DNA of 64,000 nucleotides from Triangularia verruculosa (lineage: Eukaryota > Ascomycota > Sordariomycetes > Sordariales > Podosporaceae). Below the pieces are notes generated by a model. It ran no database searches. It was not told where the DNA came from and saw only the letters and a program-made list of their open reading frames with translations. Within the stretch, counting starts at the first letter, position 1. The number at the start of each line of letters is the position of its first letter. Where the stretch lies: the NCBI GenBank assembly GCA_033296885.1, contig MU863893.1, forward strand, positions 248,001 through 312,000. Direction: 5' to 3'. This document shows positions 39,795 to 49,094 of the stretch, in pieces. Position numbers and translations under genes: made by a program.

Positions 39795-41795
39795 CTAGAG
39801 ACCGCTATCTATCCCCCTCTTGTACGCAGCAAGTGTCCTCTCTCTCGCTCCTTTATGCTCAACGATGGGCTTTGGATATCCTGTCTTGCTAGCCAACGCA
39901 GCCGCCCCTCGTCCATACGGGTCGTGGATTGCCTTACCCTTGACCTCCTTCAGTTCCGGAACCCACTTACGGATGTACTCTCCGTCAGGATCAAACTTCT
40001 CGCTCTGCAGCAACGGGTTGAAGATGCGGAAATATGGCTGCGGATCCACGCCCACCGACGCCGAGAACCCCCACCCTCCATTGTTACTCGCGAAGTCGCC
40101 GTCGACGAGATGCTCCATAAAGTACTTCTCGCCCATCCTCCAGTCCAGAAGCAGGTCCTTGCACAGAAAAGACGCGACGATCATCCGGCAGCGGTTGTGT
40201 ACCCAGCCCATGCCACGAAGCTGGCGCATGGCGGCATCGACAATGGGAAACCCGGTACGTCCTTCTTTCCACGCATCAAAGTGCTCCATGTCGTAGGACC
40301 ACTCGATATTGGAGTACTCTGGTTTGAAGGGCTTGTTCATACTACGCAACCATGTCAGAAAGGCAAGTGTCACCAACAAAGACAGGAAGACGTACCAGAT
40401 GTACGGCCACTGCACCAGAACATGCTTGTAAAAATCCCTCCACGCAACCTCGCTGATCCAAGTCTGGATACCTTCGTTACCTCCATCCAGCTTTTTCGTG
40501 TGATTGCGACCACGAGCTGTACGGACAGCTGTCCGCGCGCTGAGGGTGCCACTCGCAAAGTGAACAGAGAGGTTGGAAGTGCCAGGATTGGAAGGGATAT
40601 TGCGGTTCTGTTGGTACTTCCCAATCGCTTCATCTGCAAACTTATCCAGCCGTTTCATCGCTTCGTGCTCCCCAGCCGGCCACAGCGCCCGAAACCGTTC
40701 CTGGTCCTCCTTGCTCAGGCTCTTGTTCTCCGGCGCCGATGGTATTGGACACTCAAAGAGATGCGCAAAGTTGGATCTTGTGGACTCGGGGTTCCTTGTC
40801 GGGGATTCGACCAGCTCCAACAAGTCTAGATTGTCGTGAACATGTCGGACCCACGTCCTGAACCACGGTGTGTAGACGGCATACTGCCCACCGCTCCCAC
40901 TTGTCAGCCTTCCGGGAGGCACAACGCAAGTATCATGCAGTACATCCATGACCAACCCTTTCTCCGCCAATAGTCTCGTCATTCTGGCGTCCCTTCGAAG
41001 CTCATCTACTTCATATTCCATATTGGCAAACAGATGACTGGCTCCCCACTCACCCATTAGCTCCACAATCCTCTGCGGTATCTCTTTTCTCTTCTCCACA
41101 GTCTCGATCCAGAGAGGGATATCCAGCTTTGCCAAGTCCTGCTTGAGCACCTCCAGTGTCCTGAGCATAAAGTCCACCCTAACCGGTGCAGTCAGATGTG
41201 CCTCAAAGTCTTGCGGGCTGATGATATACAGCGCAATGAGCGGCACCCCGGCTGCCCGAGCCTTTTGGCTGGCGCAGAACAGGGCCGTGTTGTCGGTTGT
41301 CCTTAGATCCATCTTGAACCAGTGTACCACAGCCCCAGAGACGGCGGTGTCCGCCCTGTGCTCTGCTGTGTCTGCTTGAGCGGCTTTGAGGACTTCAATG
41401 GGGCGTGGCAGCTCATTGATGTTGTATGCTCTTGCACGCGCAGTGGACATCTCGTGAGGGTAGTACTTTCGGAGGACGATACCATGGTCTTCGACATCTT
41501 GGTGGAAGGGATGAGGCTCTCTCAGGGGGTCTAACGACAGAGACGGATTCGAAGGGGGGTTGGCAAGGGTGGTTTTGCGCTTCTTCTCTGGGCGCGGCTG
41601 GTCGAGATGGGGCTTGACAACACCATCGGTACCCTTCAGCGTTCCATTGACACTGGGCGCACCATTGAGGGAGGGCTTTCGCTTGGGATATCTGCTGGCT
41701 GGCATGGTGGTGAAGGTCAATTTGGCAGCTGGAAGCCGACTGGACGGTGATGCAAGACTTGGTGGGAATCTGCACGTACGGAGTATGAACAACAT
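39795..41795 (-). CDS. phr: CPD photolyase (class I), possible dual targeting
   Basis: Deoxyribodipyrimidine photolyase repairs UV-made cyclobutane dimers with blue light and FAD. Exons 41795-40396 and 40341-39795 give 648 aa. The photolyase domain begins AVVHWFKMDLRTTDNTAL, and the FAD-binding half includes SEVAWRDFYKHVL, GFPIVDAAMRQLRGMGWVHN and SVGVDPQPYFRIFNP. The 54-base intron (donor GTACGT, CTGAC branch, GTAG acceptor) restores the family sequence WPYICMNKPFKPEYSNIEW. Because it is a multiple of three with no stop, an unspliced message would still be read, with 18 extra hydrophobic residues. Starting at Met 41795 gives a leader rich in Arg/Ser/Leu without acids (mitochondrial type). 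Starting at 41705 gives a Lys/Arg-rich, nuclear-looking N-terminus. Two starts would suit delivery to both compartments. Confidence 0.92.
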   Translation of the reverse strand: MLFILRTCRFPPSLASPSSRLPAAKLTFTTMPASRYPKRKPSLNGAPSVNGTLKGTDGVVKPHLDQPRPEKKRKTTLANPPSNPSLSLDPLREPHPFHQDVEDHGIVLRKYYPHEMSTARARAYNINELPRPIEVLKAAQADTAEHRADTAVSGAVVHWFKMDLRTTDNTALFCASQKARAAGVPLIALYIISPQDFEAHLTAPVRVDFMLRTLEVLKQDLAKLDIPLWIETVEKRKEIPQRIVELMGEWGASHLFANMEYEVDELRRDARMTRLLAEKGLVMDVLHDTCVVPPGRLTSGSGGQYAVYTPWFRTWVRHVHDNLDLLELVESPTRNPESTRSNFAHLFECPIPSAPENKSLSKEDQERFRALWPAGEHEAMKRLDKFADEAIGKYQQNRNIPSNPGTSNLSVHFASGTLSARTAVRTARGRNHTKKLDGGNEGIQTWISEVAWRDFYKHVLVQWPYIWYVFLSLLVTLAFLTWLRSMNKPFKPEYSNIEWSYDMEHFDAWKEGRTGFPIVDAAMRQLRGMGWVHNRCRMIVASFLCKDLLLDWRMGEKYFMEHLVDGDFASNNGGWGFSASVGVDPQPYFRIFNPLLQSEKFDPDGEYIRKWVPELKEVKGKAIHDPYGRGAAALASKTGYPKPIVEHKGARERTLAAYKRGIDSGL

Positions 41796-42631
41796 GGAAT
41801 TGCTTGGAAAAAGGGAAAGAAGGGAATGCTGCAAGTCCTTGCTTCCAGCGGATGCCCTTTTGTTTTGGCGCGGCACGTCAGGTTTCCCTGCGATCGCCAA
41901 TCGAACCCTGCGCAGCTGGGCTGGCGTTTGCTCGATCTCGGTGGACGTCATGGCGTCTCTGACATCGAGCCCCGATCCGATCCATTTTCCAGCTCCTTTG
42001 TTAGCGCGGCACTGACCGCTCACAGCAAGGAGGTGGAGGGGCAACTCTCAAGACAAGACATGGGAATTATTAACATTCAAGATGGAGACGGCCATTCGAC
42101 GCATTCAAGCACACCGGAACAGTGAAGCAAAATGTAAGACCCGTATCTGTACCATAACGAGCAACTTCTCCGTTACGGCTTTTTCGAGGCCTGTTGATTC
42201 TTCTACGGCACGGGAGCTATCGAGGTAGCCCCAGACTCCCCAAATATCGAGTGTGGATTTGGTGAGCTTGGCTGGCCGGGTTGCAGTCACGCAAGAGATC
42301 GAGGCGAGGAGAAGAGAAGTCGAGGGGGGGCAGGAGAATATGATCACGATGCCAGTGTATTTTGTTCCGAGTAGACAATGTCCGTTGACGCCATCGAGAG
42401 AGTTACCGGCAAAGCTGTATCTCTGCGAAAAAAAGAAAACGCATGATTCCCAAACCCAGCCGTCATCCCGCTGCCCGTCGTCCAAATCGTTCGTTGAATA
42501 AGGCGTCCGGAAAGTTTCTAAAAAACGCACATCTGGCGGAACCCCGTCAGCATTGCCGGCCGCGATCGATGTGTGTCCACCTCAGCTGCTCAACATACCA
42601 TCATCTCCTCCCAATGTCCAGCACTCGTAAT
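41796..42631. promoter_or_regulatory. Photolyase promoter with clustered CGATC elements
   Basis: This 836-base spacer lies upstream of the minus-strand photolyase. CGATC/GATCG elements cluster at 41891-41896, 41933-41937 and 41974-41982 (GATCCGATC), 96-188 bases from the 41795 start. They resemble the paired GATC/CGAT light-response elements bound by the White Collar complex in Neurospora. That photolyases are light-induced in fungi is established; binding here is inference. Confidence 0.45.
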
Positions 42632-42992
42632 TTATCTCTGGGCAGACCAGACGTTCTTGAGGAGACCGTCACGCTGAGAAAGTCTGTTCAGAGCGTCGTC
42701 GCTCTCGCCCATGGCGCGAACGAAGCCGGAGAGAGCATAGACGATGTTCTCGCCCTGGATGGCCCGGCCGTTCTCGTCGACCTTGGCGATGGTGATCTGG
42801 CAAGAACCGTGGTCCTTGGCCTTGATGATGCGGCCCGTCGCAGAGCACTTGCGGGGGACGTAACTGGAGGAGAGAATCCAAAGTCAGCACACAACCGTTC
42901 CCTTTCCCTCGTCGCCGTTCATCGTGTCGTCGGGTGCGAAAATAGAGGGCGAGCGCTTACAGATCGACGATCTCTCCCTTGTCGTTCTCCAT
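42632..42992 (-). CDS. RPS21: 40S ribosomal protein eS21
   Basis: This is the small-subunit ribosomal protein S21e. Two exons (42992-42961, 42863-42632) give 87 aa, the same length as the yeast protein. The 97-base intron (donor GTAAGC, CTGAC branch, CCAG acceptor) follows codon 10 and joins MENDKGEIVDL to YVPRKCSATGRIIKAKDH. The end, GFVRAMGESDDALNRLSQRDGLLKNVW, is nearly invariant among fungi. An intron just after the start is typical for ribosomal protein genes. It diverges from SLX4. Confidence 0.95.
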
Positions 42993-43479
42993 GGCTGCGA
43001 CTTGTTGATGAGTGCTGCGGAAAGACGGGTTTGTTTGCTTTGCGGTGGCGGAGAGGGCAGGACTGCTAAAATTTCAAGAGATCTTGAATTTCGATCAGTT
43101 TTGGGTGATTTGGTGGGTGCCAGGGGTCTGTGGGCTCGCGTGCACAGACCAGGCTGAACGACAACCCCACCACTACCCGTGGAGAAAGTTGTCTGGCCCT
43201 CATGTGCCCAGTCAGGTGATGCCGCGCTGCCTTCGTGAAGTGACAGGCTCGGCTGCCCCGCCAGAAATCCAAACAAGGGCAAGTTGGCACCTGAGCTCCT
43301 GCATTCGCGACGGCATCTGGTTGGTGTTGACATTGACGCCTCTTAATCGTTCTTGATGATGCCTGTCATTTACTCACAGTAGTCTGCTGATTTCAACTTT
43401 CTTTTCCAATCTGTCTCTTCTCAAGATTTCCCGCGGCACGCTCCAACGCGCCGCGCGCATCCTGCTGCGGGGACCCGAA
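42993..43479. promoter_or_regulatory. Bidirectional promoter between RPS21 and SLX4
   Basis: This 487-base divergent spacer separates a highly expressed ribosomal gene (-) from a repair gene (+). No specific element was recognised. Confidence 0.4.
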
Positions 43480-46431
43480 ATGTTTTCTTCCCCATCCACC
43501 GCCATGGCACGCGACGAGTCTCTGATCATTATTTCATCCTCACCCGAGTTTCCTTCCATTTGCGATCTCATTCCACTGAAGACCGCAAAAAACCCGACAA
43601 CATTGCGCGGCGGCAAGAAGGCTGTCCCGGGCCCCGACGATGCCTTGACGACACCCACGAGCGCTTCGAAGATGCGGCGGGGAGCGCGACCAGTGGAGGA
43701 CGAGGATACCCTATTACTGGAAGCCGACACCTCAAGGCCGGCTCTGAAGGATGGTGCACCAATCAAGCCGACGCCCAAGCCTCGAGAGACCACGAAACCG
43801 TCCAAGAAGAAATCAGTTCAGCCCGCAGAGGCCGCAGGGAACAGTGTGGAGCTCGTGGAATTCTCTGAAAACAATGTCGCGGGCCCGAAGAGGCGGGGGA
43901 AACAAGTGAAGCCACTTGAGGAGACAATCCAAACCACAATCGTCAAGGGCAAAGTCACGAAACCGGTGGCCAAAGAAAAGGTTACGAGGAAGAAGGTGGG
44001 AACAGTGAGCCGGCATTTTGCGAATTCCGCAGCGACGAGCAGAAGAGAAATTGCAGCACCGATAGACGAGAATGAGTCGGTAGTTCTCGAGCCAGCCATG
44101 GCACGGAGATTAGACTGGACACCACCGCGCGGACTGCAATTCCCTGGCAGGCCTGGCGGCTCGTCCAACGCCCTAGATGCCGATCCAATAGAGGAGACGT
44201 CAGCATACGCAGAGAACTCCCCAGAGGACAATATTTTCAAGGCCTTTTATGACAAGTTCGGTCGAAAGTCTGACGATATACGATCGGTCAGCTCTGGCTC
44301 CGGGGCCAGCTCGGTTGATATATTGGGGAAGCGGAAGCTCATAGAAATGGTACACACAACAGCCATTGGCATCGGCAACATCAATGCCGACAGCGAATCT
44401 CCAGCGGACTGCCCGGTCAAATTAAAGGCTGTTAAGAAGAAGCCACGAACAATCACAGAGCTTGCCACAGCAGCCTATAGGCAGCAAAAAGAGCCACCGA
44501 ATCAAGAATCGCTCCTTTCCTATCTCGACACGTCGGATACGCAAACCGGATCATCGAGTACCGCAGTTGGAGGTAAAGGCAAAGCAGGGAAAAGGCCTGC
44601 AAAGCCAAAAGTATCCAAGAAGAAGCCTCAGCCCAACAGGCCGATTTTGTTGTCTCCGGAAAGTGCCTTGAGGCAAGTGGCTCAGCAAGATTTTGTGTTT
44701 GGAACTTCAAGCCAACTAGCGACGGAAGATGACCCAGAATTGCTGCGTGCTCTGCATAAGGCCATGAAATTGTCCAACAATGCTGCCGATGATCCCTTTG
44801 ACAGTTCCAGTCCGGGAACCAGTGGACTTGCGGTTCGCAAGAAGCCCGGGCGTCTGCTTTGGGCCGCTAGCGCAAGAGACGAGGATGGAGAGCTTCTGGA
44901 CATGGAGATATTAGACTTGACTGAATCACCTCCTCTACCCCATGTCCAACATCCCACCAAAGTTGTGGAATCGTTGGATGACTCTGTTCAGATTCTCGAG
45001 CAACCTTTGCCACCATCGCCTACCAAAGAGCCACGGGCGATCAAAGAGACGTCGCCACCATCGCCGGGCGCGGAGGTTCAAAGAGATGTCGGCAACAGCA
45101 TATTTGACCTCACCGATTCGTCTGCAGATACAAAGCTAAAATTTCCCCCTGCGCCAAGATCGGCCATCACCAAAGCTTTAGTGGAAGAGATTCCCGAGCC
45201 GAATGACACGAATTGGGACGACGATCTTGACTTTGAACTTCCACCGTCCAACCAAGAGCACCATGAATTGTTGTTAACACAGTCAAGTAGCCCACAAGTC
45301 AGCTTCTCAGTTGCGACGTCAAATCAAAAGTTGACATGGCCATCAAATATCCCATCCGACAAGGCTCCGGCGCTTCCCTCTAGTTTGTCACCCCCGACCA
45401 AGTCGATGGCACCACCAAGGCCAAAGTACGAGCTCTTCACGGATGCCCAGCTTGCCAGAGATGTCGCCAAGTTTGGCTTCAAACCTGTGAAGAAGCGCTC
45501 GGCCATGCTTGCGCTACTCGACCAGTGTTGGGCAAGTAGAGGCCAGCCAGCTGTCGGAGATGTGGCCATGAACGCACACATGATGTCAACCACGAGCGCT
45601 ACTCCAACCCATTCTAAGCTGACTACCACTGCTGCACCATTGGGTCCAGCAGGGCGACCGAGGAAAAGTTCAGGAACGGCAGCAGCCTCAGTCGATTACG
45701 GCAGCTTAAAGGTTCCAGACCTGAAGAAGTTGCTCCAAGAGCGTAGCCTGAAGCAGTCGGGGAACAAGCCGGACCTCATCGCCCGCCTTCAGGATTATGA
45801 CTTGCAGAGACGGACATCTGCTGGAGGACCCAGTTCTCCACGGGGGAAGCCGCGAAAAGACGCACCCAGCTCCCCAAAGAAAACCAAGTCTCCCACAAGA
45901 CGGGCTGCCTCCCCACGACTCGCCGGATCGCCCGCATCGACTCCTCGTAACAAGAAGTCCCAAGGTAGGACGGCGACTATTGAGATACCTGATTCAGACG
46001 CCGATTCTGACCTGGATGATCCTATGCTCTCGTCCCCGATTTCCCCAGCTAGACGTGCGCGGCCAAGAGATGACGAGGACATCTTTTCTTCTCCTCCTAG
46101 GGTGGATCTTTCCATCACTGAAGATGCCGAGATGTCTCTCATTGCCAGTCCGACCACAGAGCAGGTGTCGGTGTTTGCTTACATTACCAAAGCCATTAAA
46201 TCGGCGCCTCCGTCCAGAGACCCCATGGATCCATCATGGCACGAGAAGATATTGATGTATGATCCTATTATTCTGGAGGACCTGGCATCATGGCTCAATG
46301 CAGGCCAGCTTGACAAAGCGGGTTTCGATGGGGAGGTGTCGCCTGCGGATGTCAAGCAGTGGTGCGAGAGCAAGGGCGTCTGTTGCCTGTGGAGGGTCAG
46401 CTTAAGGGGGCTGGAGAGGAAGAGGCTCTGA
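43480..46431 (+). CDS. SLX4: SLX4, scaffold of the SLX1 structure-specific endonuclease
   Basis: SLX4 is the regulatory partner of the SLX1 nuclease for branched DNA such as Holliday junctions. This single-exon protein has 983 aa. The C-terminal ~85 residues form the SLX1-binding domain (DPSWHEKILMYDPIILEDLASWL, VKQWCESKGVCCLW). Upstream come the SLX4 motif KFGFKPVKKRSAMLALLDQCW (about 660-685) and a SAP domain (LKVPDLKKLLQERSLKQSGN, about 741-776), flanked by Ser/Pro/Lys-rich stretches. Three SIM-like motifs are seen: SLIIISSSPE at residues 14-23, EILDLTES (about 477) and SIFDLTDS (about 540). The rest is low complexity, as usual in fungal SLX4. Met at 43504 (MARDES) could be the start instead. 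Confidence 0.92.
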   Translation: MFSSPSTAMARDESLIIISSSPEFPSICDLIPLKTAKNPTTLRGGKKAVPGPDDALTTPTSASKMRRGARPVEDEDTLLLEADTSRPALKDGAPIKPTPKPRETTKPSKKKSVQPAEAAGNSVELVEFSENNVAGPKRRGKQVKPLEETIQTTIVKGKVTKPVAKEKVTRKKVGTVSRHFANSAATSRREIAAPIDENESVVLEPAMARRLDWTPPRGLQFPGRPGGSSNALDADPIEETSAYAENSPEDNIFKAFYDKFGRKSDDIRSVSSGSGASSVDILGKRKLIEMVHTTAIGIGNINADSESPADCPVKLKAVKKKPRTITELATAAYRQQKEPPNQESLLSYLDTSDTQTGSSSTAVGGKGKAGKRPAKPKVSKKKPQPNRPILLSPESALRQVAQQDFVFGTSSQLATEDDPELLRALHKAMKLSNNAADDPFDSSSPGTSGLAVRKKPGRLLWAASARDEDGELLDMEILDLTESPPLPHVQHPTKVVESLDDSVQILEQPLPPSPTKEPRAIKETSPPSPGAEVQRDVGNSIFDLTDSSADTKLKFPPAPRSAITKALVEEIPEPNDTNWDDDLDFELPPSNQEHHELLLTQSSSPQVSFSVATSNQKLTWPSNIPSDKAPALPSSLSPPTKSMAPPRPKYELFTDAQLARDVAKFGFKPVKKRSAMLALLDQCWASRGQPAVGDVAMNAHMMSTTSATPTHSKLTTTAAPLGPAGRPRKSSGTAAASVDYGSLKVPDLKKLLQERSLKQSGNKPDLIARLQDYDLQRRTSAGGPSSPRGKPRKDAPSSPKKTKSPTRRAASPRLAGSPASTPRNKKSQGRTATIEIPDSDADSDLDDPMLSSPISPARRARPRDDEDIFSSPPRVDLSITEDAEMSLIASPTTEQVSVFAYITKAIKSAPPSRDPMDPSWHEKILMYDPIILEDLASWLNAGQLDKAGFDGEVSPADVKQWCESKGVCCLWRVSLRGLERKRL

Positions 46432-46819
46432 TGAGCACAGAGTTGTCCAATATTGACTTGGAAGTGAGCGCTGTTCCATTGTACCGTGTGTACTATATAC
46501 TGAATATGGATATGAGTGATGATTGAAGAGAAGCCACTTTTTCCACAAACTTGTGTCTGTGAATTTTGATCCCTTCTGATGCCATGGCAGGCGCGGGCAT
46601 GTTGGCGGGAATGGCCCGGCAATAAGCGGGGCCGAAGCAAACCGAGGTTCACGATGCCAAGTTCAGCAGATCCCCTCATCACATTCACCGGAAACCGTTT
46701 GACGATGAGAATAGTAGCGTGGGTGAGGGGAAATAACTCGGAGAGTTTTCTTCCCCAATCGGAACTCTGTTTCTATTTCTTCGTACCGGGTGGTTATGAG
46801 TTCCCTCCATTTGGTTGTT
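46432..46819. other. Spacer between SLX4 and the Nudix gene
   Basis: This 388-base spacer lies between two plus-strand genes. Nothing specific was seen beyond the expected 3' and 5' UTRs. Confidence 0.35.
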
Positions 46820-48112
46820 ATGTTCAGGAGTTCTGGTTCCATCATCACAGCTCGCCCATTCAGCCTTTCACACGCGTCGCGCTTACCGGTACTCTTATTT
46901 ATAGCCACCAATAAAGCCAACCCTAGAGCTTTCGGTACCACCTCGAGCATTCTCAATCAAGGGCCTCTTTTTACGAAAGCTAAAGCAATGGATCCAAACC
47001 TCTACACCAAATCATCTGCACCTTCAACAGGCAAATGGCCTGCACCTAGTCCAAGTGCCAGCATTCTGCTCATTTCACCGACTAATAAAGTGCTGCTCCT
47101 CAAGAGAGTCAAGACGGCTTCCTCATTTGCATCCGCCCACGTGTTTCCCGGTGGAAATGTCGATGAATTCCATGATGGTGTCACGGCCAAAGATGAGCAC
47201 CTTGACAACATCGTCTATCGAAACGCTGCAATCCGTGAGACGTTTGAGGAGACGGGTATTCTGCTAAGCAAAGACTCAGTCGACGTCAGTGATGAAGTAA
47301 GGGACAAGGGCCGAAAGGCAGTCTACAATAGACAAATAACCTTTGGCGAATGGGTGAAGAACCAAGGGGGTGTGCCGGATACTGGTTTGTCTCCCCGTTC
47401 TCCTTACCTTTAGGAGCGGGAATCTCTAACCGCATCATCAGACTCTCTCATCCCCTTCACAAGGTGGATCACCCCACCCCCCGCGAAAAAGCGCTTCACG
47501 ACTCAAATGTACCTCTACTTCCTCCCGGTCTCCTCCATCGACTCCTTTTCAGAAAAGCCCAGCAAGATTCACACCCCGACCCCTGAAGGCGAGCAAGAAA
47601 AAGAGCACACCTCTGCAGAATGGGAGTATCCCCTCACTTGGCTATCCAAGGCCCAAAGTGGCGAGATCATGCTGTATCCGCCACAGTTTTATCTCCTCAA
47701 CCTCCTCTCGCCATTTTTGAACGACTCCAACAAAGATCATGCCGCCCAACGAGCTGGACTGAACGAGTTCTTGAAGAAGCTGCCGACCTCGACAGCGCAG
47801 TACGACGCCCTCGATGGGAAGTTCAAGCCAAAAGTGCTAAACACGCATCAGATATCTTGGGCGGATAAGGTCATTTCGCCTGGTGTGATGTTTGCGCCGG
47901 GCCAGTTGTATAAGGAAGAGACTGTGTTGAGTCTAGAGTGGCCTGGTTCTGAGCTCGGAGCCAAAGAAGGGGGCACGAGAGGAGGCGATGCGGAGAGGGT
48001 TGTTGTCGTCAAGTTTGAGAGGAATTCGGGGCCGGGAGGGATCAATATCGTGGATAGAGGGGAGGTGAGAAGGCTATGGGAGGAAAGCGAGAAGAAGGGA
48101 GCCAAGATTTGA
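46820..48112 (+). CDS. Nudix hydrolase, NUDT19-like, probably mitochondrial
   Basis: This is a pyrophosphohydrolase of the Nudix superfamily; NUDT19-type members cleave CoA and related nucleotides. Exons 46820-47384 and 47442-48112 (donor GTTTGT, branch CTAAC) give 411 aa. Its core reads VLLLKRVKTASSFASAHVFPGG...DE, and the box ends AAIRETFEETGILL (REUxEExGU). An insertion of about 25 residues separates the Gly pair from the box helix, as in the NUDT19 group. The intron joins GVPDT to DSLIPFTRWITPP. The N-terminus (MFRSSGSIITARPFSLSHASR...RAFGTTSSIL) looks like a cleaved mitochondrial presequence. Starting at Met 46988 (MDPNLYT) would give a cytosolic or peroxisomal form. The substrate is inferred from the family. 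Confidence 0.85.
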
Positions 48113-49094
48113 GATCAAGTCCCTGCCCGAACTGGCCAAGTGTTTGGTACATACAAGATTCCAAGGACAAGGCTATAGATGGTTACATGGTAGATGAAAG
48201 GAGTAAAGGGAGGAGACAGACATACCAATGTCTAAGGACTCGGATCTTGCCCCTTATTTCACGTGTTTTTTTTTTGAGTCGTTACCTGTCCCATTTGACC
48301 CAAAACAAAAGATTCAAAGAGCTTTATGAGCATCAGGACTTGCCTTCTTGCCGTCTTATCATAGCTACTTGGTATGGACGTAAACCTGCTTTGTTTTGAA
48401 AGTTACCCGTAACACGCTGTAAGGGCTCGCCAAGGATTGACGTGGTGGAACATAGGTAAGTACCTAAATCCGACCACTGCGTGGGCATTGAGGACCAGAC
48501 GCTAAACTTGAGGCGACAGTTTAGTGGCGGTGCAGGTGGTGCGCGAGCCGATGGCTGCCTGGCCACAGCCTGCTTTGCACCTATGGAAGAGTCATTGTGT
48601 TGAGGTGGGCGGCTATCTGTTGGCTCAGAGTGTTACTTTGACCCCGCTCCAGCTGACGGAAATGCGAGAACTGAAAGCCTGTGGTGCCTGATTTGAGCGC
48701 TCTCTGCGGATTCTGACATATACCAGAGCGAAGCTTGAGTTGTTGTCCGATACCTGATGTGGGGTTACTAGGTACAGTACCTTGTTCAAGGCAAGCACTG
48801 CAGAAAGCTTGAGCCTCCAGAGGCCTTCTCACTTCTCACTCCTCTCAAATCCTAACGCAAGCAGGCCTGCAGCCTACACCAACCCCTACAGGCCGCCATC
48901 CCTACAATATCTCAAAACTCCCCTCTTTCCTGTCTTTTCTCTTCCTCACTCCAGTCACTCACATCTCCATCATCCAACCTTGGCACCTGACTGGCCTTTT
49001 TGAAAGAAGGCCCTGTTTCGGTTCAGTTCAACCCGACGGAATTGTCCGAGTCCCATACCATCAAATTTCTCTCACAATTCGACCTCACAACACC
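48113..49094. promoter_or_regulatory. Spacer and pyrimidine-rich leader of the AAA ATPase gene
   Basis: This 982-base spacer holds no recognised gene. The final 250 bases are rich in C and T, typical of a strong fungal promoter or 5' UTR. TAGGTA elements occur near 48455 and 48770. Confidence 0.4.

Noticed and set aside
39855..40829. A 324-codon plus-strand frame across the photolyase
   Set aside because: Antisense shadow of the FAD-binding half; no recognisable motif.
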